DNA of 64,000 bases, from positions 1 through 64,000 of the forward strand of contig JAWPHD010010354.1 of the NCBI GenBank assembly GCA_037043455.1. The letters are read 5' to 3'. The position numbers were made by a program, and so were the translations under genes. This document shows positions 24,097-34,830 of this stretch, in pieces. This DNA comes from Cyrtodaria siliqua. Its lineage: Eukaryota; Mollusca; Bivalvia; Adapedonta; Hiatellidae. The notes below the pieces were generated by a model. The model ran no database searches. It was not told where the DNA came from and worked only from the letters and a program-made list of their open reading frames with translations. Positions within the stretch are counted from its first letter, which is position 1. Each line of letters starts with the position of its first letter.

Positions 24097-24187
24097 AACA
24101 AGAGGCCCAAGAGGGCCTGTGGACGCTCTACTGGCAAACACGGCTCTTATAACATCAATGAAGCAAGTGACTGCAGAGCTAAAAAAA
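24097..24187 (+). mobile_element. minimal Helentron-like element, family G (ends only)
   Basis: AACAAGAGGCCCAAGAGGGC, then CTGTGGACGCTCTACTGGC, is followed after only about 45 bp by GCAGAGCTAAAAAA. Both termini of the family are therefore present with all core modules missing. Confidence 0.55.
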
Positions 24188-24768
24188 CTAATGTTATAAA
24201 GAAGATAATTTTTCATTTTCGGCTTTCCACCTTTGATTAGTTGATCAAAGAGATTGTCCGAAAATCACAAAAAGAACACTAATGATTTTCAGGCTATAAT
24301 TACACTGCAAACATATTATTAAACCAATGAATAAAATCGTTTTCTTTTATTTGGATTAACCACATTTTTAAATAAAGGTGTTAATAATATGGGGCTTTAT
24401 TTAAAAGTACATTTATTCTCGCACATTCATTGTTTCCTCCCTATAAAGGCTAATGTTATTCACCGTTTTAATGCAATGTAAAGATAGAGTTTATTTTAAG
24501 ACAAATTATCAAACTGTTCACACTTATGTCTTTGAAGTGCCGCACGGAATCAGTACTTATAACAGAGATGTCGTCTAATATTTTCATTATAACTGACTTT
24601 ACTGTTTGTAAAGAAGAGTGTTATTCTAACATTTATGTGCACATTTTGGATAATTTCTATTACATATTTGTGATTTTTTATTTGTTGTGAACTCTGATAA
24701 AACAAATTGTGAATTTGGATAAATGTTTTCCTGTGAACTTTGAAGTGTATTAAGTGAAATTTATTGAA
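24188..24768. other. upstream region of the Cys/His-finger gene
   Basis: AT-rich sequence that would contain the promoter and 5' UTR of the gene starting at 24769. No specific promoter element could be supported. Confidence 0.3.
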
Positions 24769-24883
24769 ATGAATTCCAGCCTTGGAGCTCTATGTATTTC
24801 ATGCAGCTGCGAGGTCCGTCCTCGTCAGCATACCTTAACATGTGACAATTGTGGTGGCTGGCAACATCGGACTTGCAAAACAG
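24769..24883 (+). CDS. exon 1 of a Cys/His zinc-finger-like gene
   Basis: ATG at 24769 opens 38 residues plus one base. The peptide has the zinc-binding pattern CISCSCEVRPRQHTLTCDNC, then GGWQHRTCKT. This CxxC...EVRPRQ...CDxCxxWQHRxC module is familiar from uncharacterised molluscan proteins, some of which also carry FLYWCH or MULE transposase domains. The exon ends at a CAG|GTATCT donor with one base over. The exon at 27604 begins with the two bases needed to complete Gly, giving CKTGITNQQYREAV, the expected continuation of the module. Fairly sure of the join; function unknown. Confidence 0.68.
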
Positions 24884-24941
24884 GTATCTAATTATAATTT
24901 ATAGTAGCGCAGGTATCTAATTATAATTTATAGTAGCGCAT
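24884..24941. repeat. 29-bp tandem duplication that copies the splice donor
   Basis: GGTATCTAATTATAATTTAT followed by AGTAGCGCA occurs twice. The duplicate includes CAG|GTATCT, so a second donor lies 29 bp downstream. Using it would add GTATCTAATTATAATTTATAG, which ends in an in-frame TAG. Confidence 0.8.
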
Positions 24942-25258
24942 AGTCATATTTTTGGTATGTCACAGAATTCTATTGAAACTAATCTACCAATCAGAGTCAT
25001 TGGAGTGAACATGTGACCTGTCACGTGATACGATCAACAGAACAAAGTAATCAAGTTGCGAATGCTGATCTTTCGGACTTTTAAAACTTTATCTTAAAGT
25101 TATTTATTCGTGTTAAAGAGGAAAAATTTTAGTATATTATTGGATATAAACACTTTCTTTACAATAATTGTGTTAAAAAGCGAACGGATGTACATTGGAT
25201 AAGTGTTTTATCGAAGGATTGGAATTTTCCTTTGTGTTGCAAAATCTGCGTTCGGACA

Positions 25259-26339
25259 ATGGACGAATCGGACCAAAGTGATTTTTCGATCACGAACGGT
25301 GAAAGTCAGCGCAATAATGGCGGGACTAAGAGCACTCTTCAGAATTCACGGTCCCAGACCGCTGGAGTGCAGGACAATAATCAACTTGTATTTGTAGGCA
25401 TATAATCGGATGGCCTGAAAACGAGCAAAACAACGACGTTTATTACGTCATTGCTGGCGGAGGAAATCATGTGCTCGCCCACAGCACGCCAGAACGAGGC
25501 TCCAGGATTTCCTCAAAATAAACCTGCAAACAATGAACCAGAATTCGGATCTGTTGCGTTTTACAATCAACAATTGTTGCAGAATCAACAAATTATGTTG
25601 CAGCAAAACAAACTTGTGCAAACTTTGTCAGACAGAATGGATAATTTGACTTCACTGGTGACAAATAACGTGCGCGCAGAAATGAAACGGACGGCGGCTA
25701 CCGTTACGGCTCCGGAGAGCGAAATGGAATCGTACGACATTCAAAGTTCAAGAAATATCTCGCCTAATACTGTCTACGACGATGTCTCAGAGGACTCTGG
25801 GGATGAACATTACCAACAGGTAGCCGTTGCTAACTGTCCTTCAGAAGATTTAGTAGGAAATAACAGGAGATTGCTGATGGAAATGGGTAAGAAATTCGTC
25901 AGGTAGAGAAGTTTGGCTCCAAGGTGGATGATGTTTTGTCGTCCATGGTATATAGTGGTATAAAGTCGCCTATAGACAGAAATGAGGCAGAGGAACTTTG
26001 CCAAAAATATGTAAGGCCAGAGAACTGTGAATTCTGTTAATAAAGAACTATGGGTTATGTCAAACATCTCCAAGTCTAGTAAAGATGGGGACAAAAAGTT
26101 TCAAGTCACCCAGACGTATTTAACAAAGGGGCTGATCCCCTTGATAAATTTGATGGACAAATTGCTCTTAAAGTCAGATTATTCAGAAGAATTTCAGTTG
26201 GCAAAGGACGCCTTCCAATTGATGGCTTATGCTCAACGAGACGTGACAAACTTGAGGCGCAATCACATTCAGTCGGGTATTAATGATAATCCAATATCTT
26301 TGTTAGGCCAAAGGCGGATGGCTCTTATAGATTCATTTT
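25259..26339 (+). pseudogene. DIRS-type retrotransposon Gag-like gene, broken
   Basis: ATG at 25259 opens MDESDQSDFSITNGESQ. The frame meets TAA at about 25403, resumes in the same frame (EEIMCSPTARQNEAPGF, then a Gln/Asn-rich stretch YNQQLLQNQQIMLQQNK), and shifts near 25895 to EIRQVEKFGSKVDDVLSSMV. A further shift near 26027 leads to VNKELWVMSNISKSSKDGDK through DAFQLMAYAQRDVTNLRR and NPISLLGQ. The second half matches the conserved region of DIRS Gag-like proteins as I know them. Three disruptions make it a pseudogene. It lies wholly within the intron between 24883 and 27604. Confidence 0.65.
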
Positions 26340-27405
26340 AAACTTATGTCGAATAAATGATCATGTTGAGAAAAAACATTTTAAGATGGAAACACTCAAA
26401 TCAGCACTCAGTCTAGTTAAAAACAATTGTTACTTTGCAAAAATAGATTTTAAAGATGCCTATTACAGTGTAAAAATAGAAAAAGGACATCGCAAATACT
26501 TGTGTTTTATGTGGGAAGGGAAACTTCTTCAATTTGCCTGTTTACCAAATGGTCTGTCCAGCGCCCCTAGAATATTCTCGTTAGTATTCAAGCCATTATT
26601 TTCGTCATTAAGAAAGATAGGTCACACTAATGTAGCTTATATCGATGACAGCTTATTGCAAGGAGATTCAATTCAAGAATGCAAACATAATGTGTTGGAT
26701 ACCTTGGAACTAGTCGATAGCTTGGGCCTCACAATGCATCCTGATAAATCAGTTGCGGAACCCACGCAGGTCATAGAATTTGTTGGATTTATTCTGAATT
26801 CCATGGACATGACAGTGCGCTTAACTTCCCGCAAAGCTAAGGACATAAAAACTCATTGTAAAAGAGTAATTCGGAACAAACGTATACTTATTAGAGAGTT
26901 TGCTCAGCTTATAGTGAAGCTTGTGGCTACAGAACCTGGTGTACTGTATGCGCCTTTATATTACAAAACATTGGAAGTAGATCGGGATGTAGCTTTGAAA
27001 CTGAATTCAGGCAATTTCGACATGTATATGTTGATTTCAGACAGTTCAAAAAATGCATTCAATGGTGGATAGATAATGTAGAGCTAGCTTTCCAGCCAAT
27101 TTCACATGGTTAAGCAGACAGAAAAAATTAAACTCATAGTTCCATGTCTGGCTATGGTGGCCATGACGTTACAAATAACCTAGATGTAAGTGGGCAGTGG
27201 GATAGTGAGGAAAAGCTCCATCATATCAACTACCTAGAAATGAAAGCTGCTTTTATGATTTTTAAGGCGTTTTGTTTGGGAATAAGAAACGAACATGTAC
27301 AACTGTTTTTGGATAATACCACAGCTTTAAAGTACATTTCAAAAATGGGGGGACGAAAACCTCTATTAAATGACCTTGCAACGTGCTTGTGTTGTATATT
27401 CACTG
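26311..27405 (+). pseudogene. DIRS-type reverse transcriptase / RNase H, broken and 3'-truncated
   Basis: The frame starts mid-domain with KADGSYRFILNL, continues HFKMETLKSALSLVKNNC, YFAKIDFKDAYYSVKIEKGH (palm aspartate), LPNGLSSAPRIFSLVFKPLF and YIDDSLL (catalytic YxDD box), then VIEFVGFILNSMDMTVRLTS. Near 27020 it shifts frame to FKKCIQWWIDNVELAFQPIS, stops, and resumes at about 27132 as RNase H: THSSMSGYGGHDVTNN (first Asp changed to His), HHINYLEMKAAFMIFKAFC, LFLDNTTALKYISKMGG. This order is that of DIRS elements. The methyltransferase and tyrosine recombinase parts are missing, so similarity ends near 27405. Its start overlaps the Gag frame at GGCCAAAGG, implying an internal deletion. 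Confidence 0.8.
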
Positions 27406-27603
27406 CAATAAAGAAATATATAAAAATATCTTTAATAGTTACTGTATGCATAGTAAATACACAATGTATTTAGAGTATTTACAATAATAAACAAGAATAT
27501 ACTACAGTAACCGTAAAAATGTAGTTAATGTTGTTTATTCGCTCAACAATATTCGTCTTAATTAGTATCTGCATATGTTTTCTTTCCCCCCAATTCATTG
27601 TAG

Positions 27604-27920
27604 GCATTACTAACCAGCAATACAGAGAGGCAGTGAAAATGGGAACAGATCTTCCATTCGTTCCATGTGTCGCACGGATACCGACCAAAGACGATACCGA
27701 TGAATCTGCCATGGATGATTCACCCACCAGAGACTACACGGAAGACACCGACGAATCGACTGCCGCCATGGATGATACACCCTCCAGAGACTACACGAAA
27801 GACACCGACGAATCGACCGCCGCCATGGATGATACACCCTCCAGAGACAAGACAGAAGACACCGACGAATCGACTGCCGTCCGGGGCACGGACAAATTTG
27901 ACACCAAGGTCACCATTTGA
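27604..27920 (+). CDS. exon 2 of the Cys/His-finger gene, 3' end replaced by repeat
   Basis: The acceptor TTTCTTTCCCCCCAATTCATTGTAG has a good pyrimidine tract. The exon reads (G)ITNQQYREAVKMGTDLPFVP, CVARIPTKDDT, then an acidic 17-19-residue repeat (DESTAAMDDTPSRDYTKDT) three times. From about 27878 the DNA is instead the family B repeat module (GGGTCACCATTTGAACAAAC-type), read as VRGTDKFDTKVTI up to TGA at 27918-27920. The native C-terminus has probably been lost, leaving a predicted product of about 143 residues. Whether it is expressed cannot be judged here. Confidence 0.58.
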
Positions 27921-30424
27921 ACAAACTTGGTAGAGGACCATACGCTTATAGCAAATGCAAAATATTAAACCTCTGGCTCTTGCAGTTCCAGAGAAGAAGA
28001 TTATTTTCAGTTTTTCCCTATACAAGCCTATGTAAAACTGTGACCCCCGGGGTGGGGACAAATGTGACCCCAGGGTCATCATTTGAACAAAATTGGTAGA
28101 GGACCATAAGCTTATAGCAAATGCAAAATATTAAACCTCTGGCTCTTGTAGTTTCAGAGAAGATCTTTTTTCAGTTTTTCCATATACATGTTTATGTCAA
28201 ACATGTGTCCCTTGGGGCGGGGCCAAATGTGACCCCAGGGTCACCATTTGAACAAACTTGGTAAAGGACCATAAGCTTATAGTAAATGCAAAATATTAAA
28301 CCTCTGGGTCTTGTAGTTTCAGAGATTTTTTATTTTTTCCCCTATATAAGTCTATGTAAACCTGTGACTCCCGGGACAGGGCCAAATTTGCCCCCAGGGT
28401 CACCATTTTAACAAACTTAATAGAGGACCATAAGCTGATGCTACATGTAATACATGAGAGCTCTGTGCCATGTGGTTCCAGATAAGAAGTTTTTTTTCAT
28501 TTTTTCCCTATACAAGCCTATGTAAAACTGTGAACAACGGCCCGGGTGGGGCCAAATGTGACCCCTGGGTCACCATTTGAACAAACTTGGTAGAGGACCA
28601 TATGTTTATAGCAAAATATTAAACCTCTGGCTCTTGTAGTTTCAGAGAAGATCTTTTTTCAGTTTTTCCATATACATGTTTATGTCAAACATGTGTCCCT
28701 TGGGGCGGGGCCAAATGTGACCCCAGGGTCACCATTTGAACATACTTGGTAAAGGACCATAAGCTTATAGTAAATGCAAAATATTAAACCACTGGGTCTT
28801 GTAGTTTCAGAGATTTTTTATTTTTTCCCCTATATAAGTCTATGTAAACCTGTGACCCCCGGGACAGGGCCAAATTTGCCCCCAGGGTCACCATTTTAAC
28901 AAACTTAATAGAGGACCATAAGCTGATGCTACATGTAATACATGAGAGCTCTGTGCCATGTGGTTCCAGATAAGAAGTTTTTTTTCATTTTTTCCCTATA
29001 CAAGCCTATGTAAAACTGTGAACAACAGCCCGGGTGGGGCCAAATGTGACCCCTGGGTCACCATTTGAACAAACTTGGTAGAGGACCATATGTTTATAGC
29101 AAAATATTAAATCTCTGGCTCTTGCAGTTTCAGAGAAGAGTATTTTTTAAGTTTTCCCCTACACATGTCTGTGTAAAACATGTGACCCTTGGGGCAGGGC
29201 CAAATGTGACCCGAGGGTCACCATTTGAACAAACTTGGTAAAGGACCATAAGCTTATAGCAATCGCAGAATATTAAACCTCTGGCTCTTGCAGTTTCAGA
29301 GAAGTTTTTTTTCAGTTTTTCCCTATACATGTCTATGTAAAACATGTGTCCCTTGGGGCGGGACCAAATGTGACCCCAGGATCACCATTTGAACAAACTT
29401 GGTAAAGGACCATAAGCTTATAGTAAAATGCAAAATATCAAACCTCTGGCTCTTGTAGTTTCCGAGAAGATTTTTCAAAAGAAAATCCTATATAAGTCAA
29501 TGTAAAACTGTGACCCCCGGGGCGGGGACAAATTTGACCCCAGGGTCACCATTTGAACAAACTTAATAGAGGACCATAAGCTGATGCTACATGTAATACA
29601 TGAGAGCTCTGTGCCATGTAAAACTGTGACCCCCGGGGTGGGGCCAAATGTGACCCCTGGGTCACCATTTGAACAAACTTGGTAGAGGACCATAAGCTTA
29701 TAGCAAATGCAAAATATTAAACCTCTGGCTCTTGCAGTTTCAGAGAAGCGTATTTTTTAAGTTTTTCCTTTAACATGTCTATGTAAAACATGTGACCCTT
29801 GGGGCGGGGCCAAATGTGACCCGAGGGTCACCATTTGAACAAACTTGGTAAAGGACCATAAGCTTATAGTAAATACAAAATATCAAACCTCTGGCTCTTG
29901 TAGTTGCCGAGAAGATTTTTAAAAAAAAAATCCTATATAAGTCTATGTAAAACTGTGACCCCCATTTGAACAAACTTAGTAGAGGACCATAAGCTGATGC
30001 TACATGTATACGTGAGAGCTCTGTGCCTTGTGGTTTCAAAGAAGAAGATTTTTTAAAGTTTTTTCTTATATGTCTATATGAAAGACAGACAAAATCTCAA
30101 TATACAAACTTTGGACCCCCAGGGCACGGCCATTTTTGACCCCACGACTTCATTTGAACAAACTTGATAGTCCAGGCGTTGGCGATCATTTTAAAAGAAA
30201 AACTGTTGAAATCTGTCTAGCGTTTCTTGAGAAGAAGATTTTTTTAAGGTTTCAACCATATATGGTAATGGTGGCCATCTTGGATGTCGCGCTGACCTGA
30301 TTTTAACAAATCTAAAAAGCATTCATCTAAGGATCACCCATGTGAAGTTTGGTCAAAATTAGCCAAGCAGTTTCTGAGGATGTCGTTTGAAGAAAAGTTA
30401 ACGACGACGACGGACGACGGACGA
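27878..30424 (+). mobile_element. long array of family B core modules, both ends missing
   Basis: At least seven modules of 300-360 bp alternate two types: one with GACCATAAGCTTATAGCAAATG, the other with ACCATAAGCTGATGCTACATG. Each carries GGGTCACCATTTGAACAAAC and CCCTATACAAGCCTATGTAAAAC. It finishes with the 3' module shared with 45300-45700 (CATATATGGTAATGGTGGCC, GACGACGGACGACGGAC). No 5' ACAAGAGGGCC is present at the left, and the 3' hairpin TGAGCCTTCGGCTCA is missing at the right, where hAT-derived sequence begins. Confidence 0.75.
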
Positions 30425-30431
30425 CGGACAA

Positions 30432-30501
30432 AGTCATAGTACCGTAACAGGACCATATCAGTTGATATCAGTTGATATGGTCCTGTTAAGGTACTATGAC
30501 T
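30432..30501. repeat. 29-bp inverted duplication at the repeat/hAT junction
   Basis: The left arm AGTCATAGTACCGTAACAGG then ACCATATCA (30432-30460) is the reverse complement of 30473-30501 with one mismatch, around a 12-bp loop. The right arm is part of the transposase reading frame (MVLLRYYDS), so the left arm is an inverted copy of hAT sequence. Confidence 0.82.
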
Positions 30502-32660
30502 CTTATTTCATGGGACATGCCACAGCTATAGATCTCAAAGAAACATTTGAGAAGTGCACTGAAGGGTTACCTCAATCAGGGATAATCCAGATCTCAATGG
30601 ATGGACCAAATGTTAACTGGTCATTTTACTCAAAGGTTGAGGAGTCTCTTGCTAATGAACATGGTGCACGCCTCATAAATCTCGGAAGCTGTGGTTTGCA
30701 CATAGTGCATGGTGCCTTTCAGAAGGGTGTCGAATTCACCGAGTGGAATTTGGACAGTTTACTTCGTGCATTACATTGGATATTGAAGGATATTCCTGCT
30801 CGACGTGAAGAATATGTGAAAGCATAAATATTATGAATATAACTATGTATTGCTCTTTCCTTTCAGCAGTTGGATCAGCAGATACCCCCATGCCATTAAA
30901 ATTCTGTAAAACAAGATGGGTGGAAAATATTCCTGTGTTGGAAAGGGCTCTAGAGGTGTTGCCTAATATGGCGAAATATGTAAAGGCAGTTGCAGAGAAA
31001 AAATGTCCAAATCCAGGCACAAAATTCTTTGAAAGTGTCAAGGAAAAGAAATATAAAAAGATCGGACAGGGAAAGTAGCATTCAAGGAGGACAGTCTACC
31101 ACAAAACACAGAAACAAACACGCAAACAGACAAACAAGAAGGCAAAAGCAATAATAAATGCAAACGACATCACAAACACAAAAGGGTTGACAATAGGGCT
31201 ACCGCCTTGGAACGGTCAGTGGCAAAGTAGGCCACTGGGTGTGTGTGTGTGTGTAATTCTAAGGTTTATAGTCCGTCCGCCAACGAACACGTCACCAAAC
31301 CTCACACTTACCCTACTGTCATCCCATTAAAACAGGACAGTGTAAATAAAGAAATCCCCGTCATGATCTAATCTCTAACCAACAAGGCAGCATCAATAGG
31401 CAATATAAGTAAAACACAAATATATATAAGGCAATATAAGTAAAACACAAATATATATAAGGAAGCCATCAATGATCCACTGGTGAAAGCGAAAATTAAC
31501 TTTGTCTTGTCAGTGAGCAAGGAAGTGACACCCTTTCTTACCCTCTACCAGTCAGACAATTCAATGGTTCCATTTCTTTCTACATATTTGAGGACGCTAC
31601 TTATGAACATAATGAATAGGTTCATAAAGTCAGATGTAAGGAAGTCAAATCAGTTGAACAACTTCTCGATGTTGATGTCAACAAGAGTGCCAATCATGTC
31701 CATCAATCCAAAGTTGGTGTGGGGTATGTTACTGAGAGGGTCCTCAACAAGGACAGCTGAGTGCTCTGGACTTCAGACTGATGAGTAAGAAGTGTTTGGT
31801 GACAGTCATTGATAAGTTGCTGCAGAAGTCGCCTCTGAAATACTCCATTGTGTCAAACCTTCGGTTCTTAGATCCCCGAAACATGCCCAACTCATTACAA
31901 AAGGAGCAGTGTAGCAAATGGTTGAAGAAGACCCTAAACTACCTTGTCAACAAGAAACAAGTCAGGGAGGAGGACTGTGATGACATTATCCAACAATATT
32001 CTCAATTTCTTGACGAAATAGGAGGGAAATAGCAAACTTGTAGAATTCAGTCTGGCCACTGACAGGGTAGATACTCTACTCCATGAATTATTGTCAAAGG
32101 ACACACAGAAAAAAGTTGTGGGAGGTGGGTAGTAAACTTCTGCTATTGTCACACGGACAGGCGTCAGTAGAACGTTTTTTTTCTATAAACAGACAGACTG
32201 AAAGAGAAAACCTCAATGACAGGACATGTTGCTGAAAGACAGATCTGCGATCACATCAGGGCAGTTGGAGGCCGGGAAAATGTCATCATTGACAAGCGCA
32301 TGCTCATGTCAATTTCTTCCTCAAGATAGCAATACCTGACACATCTTGAAAATCAGAAGAAAGCAAAAAAAGACATGGAGGGTCAACAGAAAAGGAAGAG
32401 CTTACTGGAAGAAACTGATGAACTGAAGACGAAAAAAAGGCAACTTCATGCCGATGAAGCAGCCCTCAATGAAAGGCCTTAAAGGCAGAGAGCACTGGCA
32501 CAATGAATAGCCTTAAAGGCAGAGAGCACTGGCACATTAACATTTATTGCAAAATCCAACAGCCTTCGCAGGGGTGCAGAAGAAAAGAAAGAACAACTCC
32601 TGCAAGTGGATGTACTACTTGATGAAAAATTGAAAAATTGAAAGAATGAGTAAAATTATT
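30477..32660 (+). pseudogene. hAT-family transposase pseudogene
   Basis: Sections in order: MVLLRYYDSYFMGHATAIDL, IIQISMDGPNVNWSFYSKVE (catalytic-core Asp), INLGSCGLHIVHGAFQKGVE, LLRALHWILKDIPARREEYV; then PMPLKFCKTRWVENIPVLER (RW motif), EAINDPLVKAKINFVLSVSK, MVPFLSTYLRTLLMNIMNRF, SPLKYSIVSNLRFLDPRNMP, LLLLSHGQASVERFFSINRQ (hATC dimerisation region) and LRRGAEEKKEQLL near the end. Frames change at about 30826, 31078, 31670, 31790 and 32030, and an insertion lies at 31079-31461. The N-terminal BED-finger part is absent, replaced at the left by repeat and the inverted duplication. Enzyme activity is certainly lost. Confidence 0.8.
31079..31461. other. insertion within the hAT pseudogene
   Basis: About 383 bp separates KKIGQ and EAINDPL of the transposase. 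It holds a (GT)8-like run near 31231-31252, a direct duplication of about 33 bp around AATATAAGTAAAACACAAAT at 31403-31462, and no recognisable ends. A GT-AG reading does not restore frame. Confidence 0.6.
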
Positions 32661-33417
32661 GGAGCTGTTTATTGGATTGATTACCTACATGAAACTTCTG
32701 ACCATGTGTGTGAATGGTAAACAACATAGGCCCTGATAGACTGCACAGGCTAATCAATCTGGACATGGACAGATTACCTACTACATGTATTTCCTGACAG
32801 AAAAATGAATGTCCATTTAAACTTCACATACAAACAACATAAACCTAGATCACCCAGAACATAATTATGCAAAGTCTGGTCCAGGTCTGCCATGTTTGCA
32901 ATATCATTGCTAAAATATATAACTTATACCCAGTGTAGATCCTGATCAGCCTGCTCAGATGTGACAGTGCTCACTGGTTTGTGGTTTACTGCTTGCAAAT
33001 GTTGTTGTGCCTTTTCAATTTGATATGGGGCTATGTTGCTTGCAAACATTGTAAGGTCTATTTTGTCAAGCAAACACCCATACCAGTTGTGGAGAAAAAT
33101 ACAAATGCTCAAGGTTACAAAACGTTTCTCAAATCTCGGGCTGTGGCTCAGACATACTGATTGGTTGATCCCTAGTATATACTCGGGATCAACCAATCAC
33201 TGTGCTTAAGTTGGAGTCGGAGATTTGGACAATGTTTTATAGCCTCAGTGCATTCTAGATAGTAAAAGACAGTGTAAGTGAAAAGCAAACTTCTAAAGTT
33301 GTTTTACTTTTTTAATATACTTGTTCAGAAATTACAAGAAATGACACTTAGTCTTACTGATATGCTAACAGTCAACATCCATTCTTCAGATGGCATAAAC
33401 CATGTCGCTGGCGCGAA
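32661..33417. other. 3' noncoding part of the hAT element
   Basis: Noncoding sequence between the transposase C-terminus and the likely right end of the element. It contains a perfect 15-bp-arm hairpin TGATTGGTTGATCCC / GGGATCAACCAATCA at 33158-33199. Confidence 0.4.
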
Positions 33418-33493
33418 TATTAGTCCTTGAATTTTGGAAAAAAGGTCCTTGAAAGTCCTTGAATTTGGCCTTCCAATAAGGGTGGGAACCCTG
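33418..33493 (+). repeat. probable right terminus of the hAT element
   Basis: The segment ends GGTGGGAACCCTG. Read inward on the minus strand it starts CAGGGTTCCCACCC, followed by repeated TCAAGGACTTTCAAGGACC motifs. CAGGG-type ends with such subterminal repeats are typical of hAT elements. The left terminus would lie upstream of 30477 but has been removed. Confidence 0.5.
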
Positions 33494-33534
33494 GTATGTT
33501 TAATTCTCAAGAAATCTCATTTTATTCACATCAT

Positions 33535-33774
33535 TTATTTCAAAATATAATTCTGTAGTATAGTACAATCTTTAATCTCAGTGTTTTCAAGCCACGGAAA
33601 TTCATTTTTCCACTCTAACTTAACTTTTCTGACAATGTTAGGCGATTTATTTTCCTTTTCTGAATTGTCACGTATTTTCTGCTTCTTCGGAGTCTGAGGA
33701 TCAGACAGGGCATCCCTAACAGGCAGTTTCCGAGATTGCGATGACATAAACGAAAATATACTTCTTTGAGCCAT
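33535..33774 (-). pseudogene. N-terminal fragment of a hAT/ZBED-like protein
   Basis: ATG at 33772-33774 (minus strand) opens MAQRSIFSFMSSQSRKLPVR, then TPKKQKIRDNSEKENKSPN and KLEWKNEFPWLENTE, ending NYILK before TAA. The FSFM start and 'W..EFPWLE' before the expected zinc finger are what I associate with N-termini of ZBED-like hAT proteins. The finger itself is absent, so this is a first exon or a truncated copy. It is on the opposite strand to the transposase at 30477-32660. Confidence 0.4.
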
Positions 33775-33861
33775 TTGTGTATTGAACATAAACACATTAC
33801 ATGAATTAAAAAGGTCTGTTACTCGATAGCACAAAAATAGTCCGCATGCACAAAATATCAC

Positions 33862-34830
33862 AATGCGTAATGTCCGTTACAATGCGTAATGTCCGTTAAG
33901 TTTTTACAGAATGATCTAACCCAGGTTAAAATACGCTCTATGTACATTTTGCCGATTTATAAATAATTCAATTATCCTCATTAAAATTATATTTCTTTGT
34001 TCTTTAAAACGTGCGTAAAACAAAATTAACAAAAAAAACACACAAAAGTCAATTTTATTTTTTGCCGATTTTACCTTTTCACGTTTGACTGCTTAGCATC
34101 CGTTTTATCGCAGTTCGGTCTAATTAACCGCTAATCAATCAGAATCTGGTAGCAATCAATTAAGCAGTTAAAACACTGAAGTCATAATATTCTCCACCAG
34201 CACAAAACATCATAAACTTCAAAGATAATCATTAATCAATCACCGACAATAGCAGCCATTAGATTACACAGTGACACCATTTACAGCGAATATGATTGGT
34301 TGAGAGGCGATCAAAGTCGTCATGTAAGGTGTCAATCACTGTTATGCAGCTCTTGCTCATTGTTTTGAAATTTGGGCTATCGAAAATAGGTATCAGATAG
34401 ATGCTTGGAAGCAAATATACACGCGTCATAAAAACACACAGGTGGTAAATTAGCTGCGTCAGAATTGGGTCAAATTTAATTGCCATGCATCAAAACAGGT
34501 GTGCGCGTCTACTGATAACCTTGCAACTTATTGTTGACTACAATTCCCATTTATTGATATTTTTTTATCAAGCCATGCCCATACTAACATATATCGCTTA
34601 CGGTCACGTTGATGGCCATTATAAAGGTTACATCTTCCATTCCTCCTCCTCTTCACTAGCATTTACTCACGGCGGTTCCTCAAGGTCATTTATCCGGCAC
34701 ATGTGATCCGTGGGACACCAACATCATTACTACTACAACTTATATTCACGTGCACATTTGCACTTGCTGAACATGTTCACGTGCTTTCTTCATTGCCCAC
34801 ATTTCTTATGGAGCGCATGAGCATTGCCTT
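33862..34830. other. no recognisable feature
   Basis: A tandem pair CAATGCGTAATGTCCGTTA lies at 33860-33899. The rest is AT-rich sequence without recognised exons, repeats or RNA genes up to the left edge of the large tandem array. Confidence 0.45.

Noticed and set aside
26311..27405. Gypsy or BEL retrotransposon
   Set aside because: RT and RNase H motif order and wording (LPNGLSSAPRIFS, HHINYLEMKAAF) fit DIRS, and there is no protease or DDE integrase.
27610..28082. Minus-strand frames opposite exon 2 of the finger gene
   Set aside because: Shadows of the acidic repeat and the repeat module on the other strand.
31075..31461. Insertion in the hAT gene as a GT-AG intron
   Set aside because: The only GT...AG pairing at the edges leaves the transposase out of frame.
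30477..32660. Intact domesticated hAT-derived host gene
   Set aside because: At least five frame changes, a 0.38-kb insertion and no N-terminal zinc finger.
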